Origin: CAKSQF01 sp051867925
Lineage (GTDB): Bacteria > Bacillota > Clostridia > Oscillospirales > CAG-272
DNA length: 64,000 nucleotides
Direction: 5' to 3'
Assembly: GCA_051867925.1 (NCBI GenBank)
Contig: JBJDZI010000030.1
Coordinates: 1-64,000 of the forward strand
Positions 50,990 through 59,677 of this stretch are shown piece after piece. Below the pieces are notes generated by a model. The model searched no databases. It saw only the letters and a list, made by a program, of their open reading frames with translations, and had not been told where the DNA came from. The position numbers were made by a program, and so were the translations under genes. Position 1 is the first letter of the stretch, and each line of letters begins with the position of its first letter.

Positions 50990-51245
50990 GGCTCTGCCCC
51001 AACCCCCGGCAGGAACCTTCTTGAAAGAAGGTTCCTCAGTCTGTCGATAAACTATAAATTTAGAGTGTCGCCAGCCAAGGAATGGGTTGGAGGTCTGGAG
51101 GAAGGGGAAAAACTTCGGCGTATGAGATGGTTTTCCCCTTCCTCCAGTATTCTCGTTAACTTTTTCGACACTCTGAGGAACCTTCTCGAAAAAAGTTCCT
51201 GCACCTCCAAGAACTTCTGTAAAGGGCGGCAAATGCTTGCCGTCC
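50990..51245 (-). repeat. Nested palindromic repeat of about 250 bases
   Basis: From the outside in: GGGGCTCTGCCCC (near 50990); AGGAACCTTCTT-GA-AAGAAGGTTCCT (51011-51036) and a decayed copy at 51176-51200; the tail CTGTCGATAAACTATAAATT (51041-51060); outer stem AGAGTGTCG (51062-51070) with CGACACTCT (51166-51174); a perfect 17-bp stem (51095-51111 with 51131-51147) whose loop is the family core ACTTCGGCGTATGAGATGG; then the module CCTCCAAGAACTTC...GGGCGGCAA (51203-51245). The core orientation is opposite to the copies at 4.3 and 44.4 kb. Confidence 0.8.
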
Positions 51246-51254
51246 TGCTTTATC

Positions 51255-51292
51255 AAAAAACTGCCGCAGATGATCTTCTCACTTGCGGCAGT
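51255..51292 (-). terminator. Terminator of the M42 peptidase gene
   Basis: On the minus strand: ACTGCCGCA, 15 bases, TGCGGCAGT followed by T5. It lies 18 bases after the stop. Confidence 0.85.
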
Positions 51293-51309
51293 CCTTTTCT
51301 ATACAATGC

Positions 51310-52353
51310 TTATCCGATATACCCGATCAGCACCTTCAGCGTGTTCAGCACGCCGTCGCGGTGGGAGCGCTCGTAGCCGTGGGAGGCGTACACGCCCGCA
51401 CCGATGAGTCCGTGTCTGATGTCCCAGCCGGCGCGAAGGGTGGCTTCCACGTCAGAGCCGTAGTAGGGGTAGATATCCACCGCAAAGTCGGCTTCCATCT
51501 TCTCTGCCGCACTGATGAGTCCGCTGACCACTTCGTAGTTGTAAGGGCCCCCGCTGTCCTTTGCGCAGATGGAGACCTGCCGCTCGGTGCAGGAGAGCGA
51601 TCCACCCACACAACCCATATCCACCGACAGACCTTCGGTAACGCCTGCGGGTACCGAAGCCGAGCCGCCGTGTCCGATCTCCTCGTAAACGGTAATATGA
51701 CCGTATACGCGGCGGTCGGGAGCAATGCCCTCGTCCTTCAGATACTTGGCGTAGCCCAACAGGATGGCAACCGAGAGTTTATCGTCCAAAAAGCGGCTCT
51801 TGATATAGCCCGAATCGGTGATCTTCAGTCGAGGCTCCACACAAACGATATCGCCTACGCGGATGCCCAATTTAGCGACATCCGATGCCGAGTTCACGTC
51901 CTCATCCAGAACGACCTCCACGGAATCAAAGGTACGGGAAGTGGAGTTGTAACTGCCGTTGACATGAACCGATGCGTTGGCAAGCTGAACGGTTCCCTCC
52001 ACGATTTTCCCGCTGCGGGTGACGATGCGAACATCCTCGGTTTCGATGTTGTTGGCGGATAGTCCGCCCAGGGGAGTCATCTTCAGTCTGCCGTTGCCCT
52101 TGACCTCGGAAACCATTGCGCCCAGGGTATCAAGATGCGTTTCCACCAAAATGCCGTTTTCGGGTTTGCCGCCCAGATCGACGATCACACCGCCCTTGAC
52201 GGTGCGGGTGGGCGCATAGCCGAGGCGAGTCAGTTCTTCCACCACGGTAGCCGCCGCCCGTTCGGTATAGCCTGTGGGCGAGTCGACCGCGATAATGGCG
52301 CGCAGTTGATCGAGTATGTAATCAACATAAGTATTCAGTTTGGTATTGTCCAT
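51310..52353 (-). CDS. M42-family metallo-aminopeptidase
   Basis: 347 residues. Di-metal ligands in order: VETHLDTLG (His), FLDDKLS (bridging Asp), VYEEIGHGGS (catalytic Glu and ligand Glu), SDVEATL (Asp) and ASHGYERSH (His). M42 enzymes form hollow dodecamers that cut N-terminal residues from peptides, and relatives act as glutamyl aminopeptidases or endoglucanase-like FrvX proteins. Start after AAGGAG. Own promoter at 52381-52409 and own terminator. Confidence 0.93.
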   Translation of the reverse strand: MDNTKLNTYVDYILDQLRAIIAVDSPTGYTERAAATVVEELTRLGYAPTRTVKGGVIVDLGGKPENGILVETHLDTLGAMVSEVKGNGRLKMTPLGGLSANNIETEDVRIVTRSGKIVEGTVQLANASVHVNGSYNSTSRTFDSVEVVLDEDVNSASDVAKLGIRVGDIVCVEPRLKITDSGYIKSRFLDDKLSVAILLGYAKYLKDEGIAPDRRVYGHITVYEEIGHGGSASVPAGVTEGLSVDMGCVGGSLSCTERQVSICAKDSGGPYNYEVVSGLISAAEKMEADFAVDIYPYYGSDVEATLRAGWDIRHGLIGAGVYASHGYERSHRDGVLNTLKVLIGYIG

Positions 52354-52380
52354 TTTGTTCTCCTTGAGGGTGTTTTTTTC

Positions 52381-52409
52381 ATTGTAGCACAGTTCTCGGG
52401 AAAATGCAA
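52381..52409 (-). promoter_or_regulatory. Promoter of the M42 peptidase gene
   Basis: On the minus strand: TTGCAT (52404-52409), 17 bases, TACAAT (52381-52386) with TG one base before the -10. Confidence 0.75.
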
Positions 52410-52530
52410 GTGATTTTGCAAGGTTGCGCAGTTTATTCTCTCGGTTGCCTGCAATTTGTGAGTTGGCGTATGCGGCGCTCTGACTCTCTTTCGGAGCTGT
52501 ACTTTATTTGTGCAAAGATCCCGTTGCCCC

Positions 52531-52559
52531 TTGCCTTTTTGCATTTTTTGTGATATAAT
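52531..52559 (+). promoter_or_regulatory. Promoter of the AEC transporter gene
   Basis: TTGCCT, 17 bases, TGA-TATAAT (extended -10). The 120 bases between this and the divergent peptidase promoter show nothing else. Confidence 0.7.
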
Positions 52560-52594
52560 CGTAGATACTACAAAGAAAAAAGGAATTTTATAGT

Positions 52595-53533
52595 ATGGTT
52601 AATCCGCTGATCCTCTTTCAAAGCGTACTGCTCCTCTTTTTGATGATGATTCCAGGCTTTTTGCTCCGCAAATCCAAAATTGCAGGAGACAGTCTGCCGA
52701 AAGATCTGTCCAATCTGATCCTATACGTTGCACAACCCGCTATGATCATTGATGCTTTCGTCCGCGACTTCGACAAAGAGGTGGCGTTCAATGCGGCAGG
52801 TGTGCTGGTCTTCTCTTTCGTGGCACACGCGCTCTTCTATCTGATCGCTAAATTTTTGTTCCGCTCCGCGCCCCACGGCATCGCCAAGATCTACCGCTTC
52901 GGTGTGATCTTCTCTAATGCAGGCTACATGGGCATCCCTCTCATCAAGGCGATTTTTGACGATTCTGCCGCCATTTACGCCTCGGTTTATATCATCGCCT
53001 TCAATTTCTTTACCTGGTCGCTGGGTTGTCTGATTTACAGCGAAGACAAATCCTACATTTCTCCGCGGAAAATGTTCGTCAATCCTGCCACCATCCCGAT
53101 TTATATCGGCATTCTGATCTTCCTGCTCCCCATCAATCAGTATATCCCCACCGTGGTCTGCGACGCGTTGAGCAAATTCAGCGGCGTGGTTGCGCCCCTC
53201 TCGATGATGCTCATCGGTATGCTGCTGGCTGATGTGAAACTGAAGGGTGCCTTCTCCGATCGCTGGCTTTGGGAAGCACTGGCAGTTCGTCTGTTGGTCT
53301 TCCCCGCGCTGATCTGGGGTGTCGTGCGTCTGTTCTCGCTGACAGGCTTGTATCACAGCGACATTGCAACGGCGGTCACGCTGATCTGCGCCGCTACCCC
53401 CTCTGCAGCGGCTACGGGAATGTTTGCTACCAAATTCGGATGCGATACCCAAACTGCCAGCAAATTCGTTTCGGTCAGCACCATCTTCTCCGTTCTGACT
53501 ATGCCCGTGATTGCATTGCTTTTGAAAATCTAA
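52595..53533 (+). CDS. AEC-family (auxin efflux carrier-like) transporter
   Basis: 312 residues, about ten membrane helices in two five-helix halves. Family marks are SNLILYVAQPAMII, FSNAGYMGIPLI in the first half and SGVVAPLSMMLIGMLLADV, CAATPSAAATGMFATKFGCD in the second. Bacterial members carry malate, malonate or other small acids, or export metabolites; the substrate here is unknown. The binding site is weak (AAAGGAA). It precedes the surface protein operon by 36 bases and may be cotranscribed. Confidence 0.92.
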   Translation: MVNPLILFQSVLLLFLMMIPGFLLRKSKIAGDSLPKDLSNLILYVAQPAMIIDAFVRDFDKEVAFNAAGVLVFSFVAHALFYLIAKFLFRSAPHGIAKIYRFGVIFSNAGYMGIPLIKAIFDDSAAIYASVYIIAFNFFTWSLGCLIYSEDKSYISPRKMFVNPATIPIYIGILIFLLPINQYIPTVVCDALSKFSGVVAPLSMMLIGMLLADVKLKGAFSDRWLWEALAVRLLVFPALIWGVVRLFSLTGLYHSDIATAVTLICAATPSAAATGMFATKFGCDTQTASKFVSVSTIFSVLTMPVIALLLKI

Positions 53534-53569
53534 CCGTTTTACCGAGGATCCGACCGTTTGGAGGTTATT

Positions 53570-54433
53570 ATGAAAAGATTTCTTCTTCTTTTCTTTGCCC
53601 TATTGGTACTGCTGACTGCCGCGCCTCTTCCTTCCTTTGCCGCCGAAGACACCGTTTTTGTGGAGACAGGTGCCACTTGGGCGTATTTTGTGACCGACGA
53701 TCAGGGATTTGACACCATCGACTCAGATTGGAATACCCTCGACTTTGCAGAGGCTTGGGCTGTGGGCAGTGCGCCCTTCGGCGATCGGATTCAGCCCGGG
53801 CAAGCACAGCAATACGGCTGGACAGGCGATATGGATGCGATCTTTTTGCGTACTACCTTCAAACTCCGCTCGGCTACCGTACTGTCCGGTCTGCATTTCT
53901 ACCTTCGCGCATATTACGATAACTCGGTTCACGTCTATCTCAACGGAACCGAGATCTTTGCGCACGATAACGGAGGTAGCAGCGACTGGACAGACGGTTA
54001 CGTCCTCGTCGAGCTGGACGGCATTCCCGATCTGCTCCGCAAAGGTTCCAATCTGCTGGCGGTCAGCGTGCACGACAACGCCGGTGGGCGAGAATTTGAT
54101 CTCTCCTTTTTCGCCACTGTGAATCCCATTGATGAGTCCTCTATCCCCTCTGAGCCGAATGAGCCGAACGTGACCGACAAGCCCATCGAGTCTATGAGCC
54201 CGGAAGATTTCGGCAGTTCGATCCCCTTCGTCCAAGCGACCGAGCAAACCGTGCCACCCCTCGTGACGGTCTATGTGACCTCCGATCCCGCGGCAGCGGC
54301 GACCGTGACTGCTCCGCCGTCCTATGCCGTATCCATCGCTCTGGTGGGATGCGCGGCGGGGATCGCAATCTTGCTGGTTGTGGTAGCCTATCTGATCAGC
54401 CGCAGATCCGAAAGGTCGGGTGAGGGCAAATGA
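53570..54433 (+). CDS. Membrane-anchored surface protein with galactose-binding-like domain
   Basis: 287 residues. Signal peptide (about 1-24), an extracytoplasmic beta-sandwich (about 28-190) with FLRTTFKLRSA, FYLRAYYDNSVHVYLNGTEI and LLAVSVHDN, then a Ser/Pro/Thr-rich linker and one membrane helix (about 254-276) followed by RRSERSGEGK. The sandwich resembles the carbohydrate-binding-like modules that are often fused to CotH kinase domains in large secreted proteins. Here the kinase is a separate gene overlapping by 4 bases. GGAGG lies 7 bases before the ATG at 53570. Ligand unknown. Confidence 0.75.
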   Translation: MKRFLLLFFALLVLLTAAPLPSFAAEDTVFVETGATWAYFVTDDQGFDTIDSDWNTLDFAEAWAVGSAPFGDRIQPGQAQQYGWTGDMDAIFLRTTFKLRSATVLSGLHFYLRAYYDNSVHVYLNGTEIFAHDNGGSSDWTDGYVLVELDGIPDLLRKGSNLLAVSVHDNAGGREFDLSFFATVNPIDESSIPSEPNEPNVTDKPIESMSPEDFGSSIPFVQATEQTVPPLVTVYVTSDPAAAATVTAPPSYAVSIALVGCAAGIAILLVVVAYLISRRSERSGEGK

Positions 54434-56370
54434 CCCGCCGACTGCTGTCGACTTTGCTTCTGGTCTCGCTGTTTTTGCCCCTGCTCTCTCCTCTGCGCGC
54501 GCTGGCTTCTGACGGCTCGGTCTCCGAGAGGGCGGTGATCGACACCGGTCTGCCCGTTCTGTATCTAATGCTGGATGACAATGGGATCATTACCGACCGC
54601 GAAACATGGAAGGACGGTGTTCTGCGGATCCGCAACACCGACGAGTATTCGGCTTGTACCAATCTTTATACGGAGGTAGGCAGTAAGATCCGACTGAAAG
54701 GGCGCGGAAACTCCACTTGGTGGCAGTTTCAGACGCAGAAACGTTCGTATTCGCTGAAACTGGAGGAAAAAACTGCCCTGTTCGGGATGGAAGCCTCCAA
54801 GAATTGGACACTTCTTGCAAACTTCATGGATCGCTCCAATCTTCGCAATCTCTTTGCGTATAATCTATCCGGCAGACTGGGGATGGAATACTGCGCTTCA
54901 TCCTTTGTAAATCTCTATCTGAACGGCACCTATCAAGGCGTTTATCAGCTCTGCCAGAAGCCCTCTGCCCCCATTGACGAGTGGGAGGATCTGGGTGAAA
55001 CGCTTGCCAAAGCCATCAGTTATCGGAACGGTCTCAGCCAGCAGATGACACAAGATCTGCTGACTGCGGCGGTCACCGATCTTTCCTGGATGACCGAGAA
55101 GGTCTGGCATGGCTACACCGTTGCCGACTATATCGACCTGTCTGATCGCTATCTTTACGGAAATTATCTCATCGAATACGATTACTATTTCGATGAGCCC
55201 AGCAAATTTCAAACCAAACACGGTGTTCCGCTGAACATTCGCTCCCCCGAGAATCTTTATACCAGTTCCAAGGCGATGAACGCGCTGGAGAATCATATCC
55301 AACAGTTTGAGAACGCCCTCTACTCCCACACTTTCATGAACGCACACGGGTATCACTATTCTGCGTACGTGGATATGGATTCGCTGGTGGATTATTATCT
55401 CGTCAACGCGCTGATCAAGAATGTTGAATTCGGTTACAAGTCCATGTACCTGTATTTGGACGGAGACGGGATCATCCATTTGGGGCCTTGCTGGGACTAC
55501 GATTGGTCGTCGGGTAATCACTTTCTGGGTGCCGCGCAAAGTCCCGAAGTCTGGTATGACGATTGGCGCGCAACCACCAACATCTGGTACCTGCATCTGT
55601 ACGGCGATTCCTATTTCGTCTCGCTGGTGCAGGAGCGGTGGTTCGAGATTCTGCCTGTAATCGAGGAAGAAATTGCGCTACTGTCAGAGTGGGAAAATTA
55701 TCTCACCGCCGCATCCGATCTGGAGCGGGAAGTCTACCTTGCGCTGGATGGCGAGGGGGATTACCGCCGACAGTCCGGGAACTATTCCTTTGCCGACGAG
55801 GTGGAAGCGTTCCGACAGTTTCTTGAAAAGCGCGTTGCGTGGATGAATCGGCAATTTTGCAAAGCCGATCCCGACATTGAGGGCAAGGGCGCGGGCGCAA
55901 ATTCCGATCTGGGGTTGACGCTTTTCGATGCCAACGGTGAACTGACAAAGCCCGATACTACCGACTTCCCCATTGACTATATTACCGACGGTGTGTCCGA
56001 TCTTATGGCAGTTGCCGATACTGCCGTAACGATGATTCTCAACGGCAATCCCCTTGCATACGGTGAAAGCAATTGTATCATCACACCGGAATATCTTCGT
56101 GCAGGTGTGAATATTCTGATTGCCTACGGCAAGGATGGAAAGCAACAGACTCTGCGCTTCGTCACCCCTTCCGATGAGGCTACCTTCACGAATGTGAGAC
56201 GGGACACGGTAACCAAAGAGATTTCGCAAACCGTAATCTATCTGGAACAGCCGTCAACCGTTACCGCCATCGCCTCTCCGCCTACTGTTGCGGTGATCAC
56301 ATCGGTCTGCATCCTGTTGGCAGACGGCGTTGTGAGCGCATGGCTGATTTTAAGGAAAAAATTTCATTAA
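54430..56370 (+). CDS. Extracytoplasmic CotH-family protein kinase, membrane anchored
   Basis: 646 residues. Signal peptide (about 1-27), CotH kinase domain (about 42-480), then a beta-rich domain and a C-terminal membrane helix (about 618-638) ending LRKKFH. Kinase marks are GRGNSTW (91-97), Lys104 in QKRSYSLKL, NLFAYNLSGRLGM, LYLNGTYQGVYQL, and the metal-binding GPCWDYDWSSGNH (Asp356, Asp358). CotH of Bacillus phosphorylates spore coat proteins. This one is built to sit outside the membrane, so its role is probably not that of a coat protein. Coupled to the previous gene by an ATGA overlap. No sporulation gene is nearby. Confidence 0.85.
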   Translation: MTRRLLSTLLLVSLFLPLLSPLRALASDGSVSERAVIDTGLPVLYLMLDDNGIITDRETWKDGVLRIRNTDEYSACTNLYTEVGSKIRLKGRGNSTWWQFQTQKRSYSLKLEEKTALFGMEASKNWTLLANFMDRSNLRNLFAYNLSGRLGMEYCASSFVNLYLNGTYQGVYQLCQKPSAPIDEWEDLGETLAKAISYRNGLSQQMTQDLLTAAVTDLSWMTEKVWHGYTVADYIDLSDRYLYGNYLIEYDYYFDEPSKFQTKHGVPLNIRSPENLYTSSKAMNALENHIQQFENALYSHTFMNAHGYHYSAYVDMDSLVDYYLVNALIKNVEFGYKSMYLYLDGDGIIHLGPCWDYDWSSGNHFLGAAQSPEVWYDDWRATTNIWYLHLYGDSYFVSLVQERWFEILPVIEEEIALLSEWENYLTAASDLEREVYLALDGEGDYRRQSGNYSFADEVEAFRQFLEKRVAWMNRQFCKADPDIEGKGAGANSDLGLTLFDANGELTKPDTTDFPIDYITDGVSDLMAVADTAVTMILNGNPLAYGESNCIITPEYLRAGVNILIAYGKDGKQQTLRFVTPSDEATFTNVRRDTVTKEISQTVIYLEQPSTVTAIASPPTVAVITSVCILLADGVVSAWLILRKKFH

Positions 56371-56373
56371 AAT

Positions 56374-56604
56374 TGGGGCGTTGCCCCAAATCCTAACCGC
56401 TTTCCCCCAAGAAAGCAGGGCCAAGAACTTCTATAAAGGGCGGCAAATACTTGCCGCCCGAATGATTTGTACCGCTTTGACGAAGCGGCAATTCAGATAC
56501 AAATTGTGGGCGGCAAATTTTTGCCGCCCATTTATAAAAGTTCTTGGAGGTGTCGGAACCTTCTTTCGAGAAGGTTCCGACTGAAGTTTGGGGCGAAGCC
56601 CCAA
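56374..56604. repeat. Large inverted repeat between convergent genes
   Basis: Ends are TTGGGGCGTTGCCCCAA (about 56374-56390) and TTGGGGCGAAGCCCCAA (about 56588-56604). Inside, CCAAGAACTTCTATAAA with GGGCGGCAA (56421-56445) pairs with TTGCCGCCCATTTATAAAAG and TTCTTGG (56521-56547). Each half also holds its own hairpin GGGCGGCAA/TTGCCGCCC (56438-56459 and 56508-56529). The centre is a smaller hairpin around CGAAGCGG, and TCGGAACCTTCTTTCGAGAA and its partner (56553-56580) follows. These modules are shared with the copies at 4.4 and 51.2 kb, but the core and tail modules are missing. Confidence 0.75.
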
Positions 56605-56610
56605 TTTCAT

Positions 56611-57831
56611 TCAATTCATCCGAAATTCTTCGACGATTTCCAAAAGGATGTGGGTGGCGTTTTCCAGTCCCTCTACGGTGATATGTTCGTAGGGACCGTG
56701 AAAAGCGTAGCCGCCGGTGCCGAGGTTGGGACAAGGCAATCCCATGAAGGACAGGCGCGCACCGTCCGTGCCGCCGCGGATGGGAGGCTCCACGGGCGTA
56801 AGTCCCACGCGACGGATGGCATTCTTGGCGTAGTCGATGACAAATTCGCAGGGCAGGATCTTCTCTTTCATATTGCGGTAGGAGTCGGTGACAGTCAGTT
56901 TCACCGTTCCCTCTCCGTAGCGTTCGTTCAGAATCTTTGCCGCCTGCACCATCGTCTCCTTGCGGGAGTCAAAGCGAGCAGCGAAGTGATCGCGGATGAT
57001 GTAGACCAGTTTCGCCTTTTCCACGCCGCCCTCGATGTTGCAGAGATGGAAAAATCCCTCGTATCCCTCGGTATGGCGGGGCGTTTCCGCCGCGGGGAGC
57101 ATAGCGGCAAACTCGGTCGCCACCAATGCGGCATTGATCATCGTGTTCTTGGCAGAACCGGGATGGACGTTGAAACCCTCGATCTCAACCACAGCCGCCG
57201 CGGCGTTGAAGTTTTCCCACTCAATATCGCCTGCCTCGCCGCCGTCAACGGTGTAGGCATAGTCTGCACCAAAGCCCCCCACATCAAAGTAATCGGCTCC
57301 GTGACCTACCTCCTCGTCAGGAGTAAAGCCAATGCAAATCTTGCCGTGCGGTCTTCTCTCTTTGATCAGCGTCTCCACGAGGGTCATGATCTCGGCAACG
57401 CCTGCTTTATCGTCCGCGCCAAGGAGCGTGTTACCGTCGGTGGTGATGAGGGTGCGCCCTGCCAGCGCGGGCAGGTGGGGAAAATCCGCTACGCGAAGCA
57501 CGCGCCCGCTATTGCCCAACGGAACGTCTGCGCCGTCATAGTTTTCAATCATTTGCGGATCAACGCCTTCCCCGCAAAAGTCTGGGGAGGTGTCCATATG
57601 GGCAATGAATCCCAGAGCGGGCACCTTCTCTGCGCCCGGAGTTGCCGGGAGCATGGCGTAAACGTAGCCCTTGTCGGAAAGTCGCACATCGGATGCACCG
57701 AGAGCGGTCAACTCATCTACAAGAACGCGGGCAAGATCCCATTGGCAAGCAGAGGAAGGTGTAGTAGCGGAATCTTCGTCGGATCGGGTGTGGATTTGAA
57801 TATAAGATAAAAATCGTTCGGTTACGGTCAT
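56611..57831 (-). CDS. pepT: Peptidase T (tripeptidase)
   Basis: 406 residues, M20 family. Zinc ligands in GFIAHMDTSPD (His, with catalytic Asp), LLGADDKAG (bridging Asp), FTPDEEVGHGA (catalytic Glu and ligand Glu), TVDGGEAGD (Asp) and YAFHGPYEHI (His). It removes the N-terminal residue of tripeptides in the cytoplasm. AAAGGA precedes the ATG. It follows the GNAT gene by 92 bases on the same strand. Confidence 0.96.
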   Translation of the reverse strand: MTVTERFLSYIQIHTRSDEDSATTPSSACQWDLARVLVDELTALGASDVRLSDKGYVYAMLPATPGAEKVPALGFIAHMDTSPDFCGEGVDPQMIENYDGADVPLGNSGRVLRVADFPHLPALAGRTLITTDGNTLLGADDKAGVAEIMTLVETLIKERRPHGKICIGFTPDEEVGHGADYFDVGGFGADYAYTVDGGEAGDIEWENFNAAAAVVEIEGFNVHPGSAKNTMINAALVATEFAAMLPAAETPRHTEGYEGFFHLCNIEGGVEKAKLVYIIRDHFAARFDSRKETMVQAAKILNERYGEGTVKLTVTDSYRNMKEKILPCEFVIDYAKNAIRRVGLTPVEPPIRGGTDGARLSFMGLPCPNLGTGGYAFHGPYEHITVEGLENATHILLEIVEEFRMN

Positions 57832-57923
57832 GGGAGTTTCCTTTCTGTTTTTCTATTCTTTTCAAAAACAGCCTGTTTTTCACATAAACGGTACAAATCG
57901 GTGCATTGGGAGAGAGATTTGCG

Positions 57924-58460
57924 TTACCTTTCTTGCAGGTCGATCCAATAGCGTTTCAGGCTGATGCCTTCCGACTCGCAGTAAACGGTACATTCGTACA
58001 CGCCGCCGTTTGCCACGATGGTCTTTTCACTACCGAGATTATCGGGCTCGCAGGTGATCAACACTTTGGTAAGCCCCAACTCACGGCAGAGCGGAAGAGC
58101 CATTCGCAGTTGCGCTTTGGCATACCCCTTTCTGCGCTGAGAGGGGCGGACAGAATAGCCGACGTGCCCTCCGTATTTTCGCAGAAAATCGTTAAAATAA
58201 TGTCTGATCTGGATCATTCCGACGACTTTGCCGTCGGACACCCGCACGCACACAAGTTGCGTCGCTGTCACGCGACCGGGCTTCAGCGTCTCGGGATGGA
58301 GATCCGCCTCCACGCTCTCTATGTATGCCTCGGCGGTATCGCAGGTGCGGAGCGCGCCGCATCCATCCATAGATGAGCCGCACGCCAAGCATTCCCGCCG
58401 ATATGCCATGATTTCATCTGCGTATGCGAGAGTAGGTTTGACTAACATCAGATGGTTCAT
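57924..58460 (-). CDS. GNAT-family N-acetyltransferase
   Basis: 178 residues. The acetyl-CoA site is VGYSVRPSQRRKGYAKAQL, followed by LTKVLITCEPDNLGSEKTIVANGG, a usual GNAT pattern. Substrate unknown. The ATG at 58460 follows GGA by 6 bases; a hairpin stands just upstream. It is the fourth gene after the nrdD promoter, 111 bases from dut. Confidence 0.88.
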   Translation of the reverse strand: MNHLMLVKPTLAYADEIMAYRRECLACGSSMDGCGALRTCDTAEAYIESVEADLHPETLKPGRVTATQLVCVRVSDGKVVGMIQIRHYFNDFLRKYGGHVGYSVRPSQRRKGYAKAQLRMALPLCRELGLTKVLITCEPDNLGSEKTIVANGGVYECTVYCESEGISLKRYWIDLQER

Positions 58461-58473
58461 ACAAATTCCTGAG

Positions 58474-58497
58474 CCCCGCAAGTGTGCGGGCTTTTTT
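58474..58497 (+). terminator. Terminator-like hairpin facing against the gene order
   Basis: CCCGCA-AGTG-TGCGGG followed by T6 on the plus strand, 14 bases upstream of the minus-strand GNAT start. No plus-strand gene precedes it, so its use is unclear; it might stop antisense transcripts. Confidence 0.4.
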
Positions 58498-58504
58498 GAT
58501 AGTT

Positions 58505-58570
58505 TTCGGAGTTCTAAGAACCTTTTTTCCAAACGGTTCTTGGCGAAGTTTGAGGCAAAGCCTCGATTAC
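58505..58570 (-). repeat. Short decayed member of the palindromic repeat family after dut
   Basis: On the minus strand: GAGGCTTTGCCTC, then CGCCAAGAACCGTTTGGAAA and AAAGGTTCTTAGAAC. It resembles the GGGGC/GCCCC end and the AAGAACC hairpin modules near 51 and 56.5 kb. Confidence 0.45.
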
Positions 58571-58571
58571 A

Positions 58572-59009
58572 TTACTTAGTCCCCGTGGAGCCGAAGCCGC
58601 CTGTGCCGCGGGCGGTATCGGACAGTTCGTCGGCTTCGATGAAGGAGGCAGTGATATAGGGGGTGATCACCAGTTGCGCGATGCGCTCACCGCCTGTGAC
58701 GGTTTGCGCCACGGTGCCGTGATTGTGGAGCGCGACCATCACTTCCCCGCGGTAATCGCAGTCAATGACTCCCACTTTATTGGCGGGAGCAAGCCCCTTC
58801 TTGGAGGCAAGACCGCTGCGAGCGTAGATCAGACCTGCGTAGCCGATGGGAAGTTCCAGCGCGATGCCTGTGTGGATCAGCACGGTCTGCCCCGGCTCAA
58901 TGGTCACGTCTGTATCAGAAAGGGCGTAAAGATCCGCACCTGCGGCGTAAGCGGAGCCGTAAGTGGGCAGGATGGCGGTATCGTTCAACTTTTTGATTTT
59001 GATTTCCAT
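58572..59009 (-). CDS. dut: dUTP diphosphatase
   Basis: 145 residues, trimeric dUTPase type. Five motifs are visible: SAYAAGADLYA, YARSGLASKKGL, NKVGVIDCDYRGEV, GERIAQLVI and the C-terminal arm RGTGGFGSTG. It turns dUTP into dUMP. It lies 18 bases after nrdG, linking dUTP removal to deoxynucleotide synthesis in one transcript. Confidence 0.96.
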   Translation of the reverse strand: MEIKIKKLNDTAILPTYGSAYAAGADLYALSDTDVTIEPGQTVLIHTGIALELPIGYAGLIYARSGLASKKGLAPANKVGVIDCDYRGEVMVALHNHGTVAQTVTGGERIAQLVITPYITASFIEADELSDTARGTGGFGSTGTK

Positions 59010-59027
59010 AGTGATTTCCTCGTTTGC

Positions 59028-59582
59028 TTATTTATCCCATTCCCGCTTCCCGCGCGGGACGGTATCGTCCCACAGAACGACAGTGTCCTGCCGAAGTGAT
59101 TCCGGGACATTGATGATCCGTTGGTTGGCAGAGCCTTTGAAACGGAGCTTCAGATCCTTCAGAGCTTCCACAAACTCGCCGTCCACCAGCACGTCGATGA
59201 GTCGGATCAGCCGATCGGTGATCTCGGGATCGCCCAGCTTGCCTGCAAGGATGTGCCGCTCGAAATCGTAGCCGGTATAGCACCAGATGGTCTTGTCAGG
59301 ATAGGTCTCTTTGACCCGTCGGCAAAGTCGGAGAAGCGCGGGCTGATTCTGCGGCTCGAAGGGTTCACCGCCCAGCAGAGACAATCCTTTGATGTAGGAA
59401 GGCTCTAAAGCGCGCAGAATCTGACTTTCCGTTTCGGGGGTGTAAGGGGTACCGTAATTGAAATCCCACGCCTCGGCGTTAAAACAGCCTTTACAGTGGT
59501 GTGTACAACCGCTGACGAAGAGAGACACGCGCACGCCGGTTCCGTTTGCCACGTCGTGGGTCTTGATGGTCGCGTAGTTCAT
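59028..59582 (-). CDS. nrdG: Anaerobic ribonucleotide reductase activating protein
   Basis: 184 residues. Radical SAM enzyme with Cys26, Cys30 and Cys33 (GCTHHCKGCFN), the GGEPF motif and WCYTGYDFE. It makes the glycyl radical on NrdD. AAAGGAG stands before the ATG. In the 95-base gap to nrdD is a hairpin GCCCCGCAA-atca-TTGCGGGGC, a likely mRNA processing or stability element that could set NrdG levels below NrdD. Confidence 0.95.
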   Translation of the reverse strand: MNYATIKTHDVANGTGVRVSLFVSGCTHHCKGCFNAEAWDFNYGTPYTPETESQILRALEPSYIKGLSLLGGEPFEPQNQPALLRLCRRVKETYPDKTIWCYTGYDFERHILAGKLGDPEITDRLIRLIDVLVDGEFVEALKDLKLRFKGSANQRIINVPESLRQDTVVLWDDTVPRGKREWDK

Positions 59583-59677
59583 GGAATGATTCTCCTTTGC
59601 GCATCGATGAGATTACAATAGAGACTTGCCCCGCAATGATTTGCGGGGCTTGTCAGTTGTATTTGAGCGTGCGCCTC

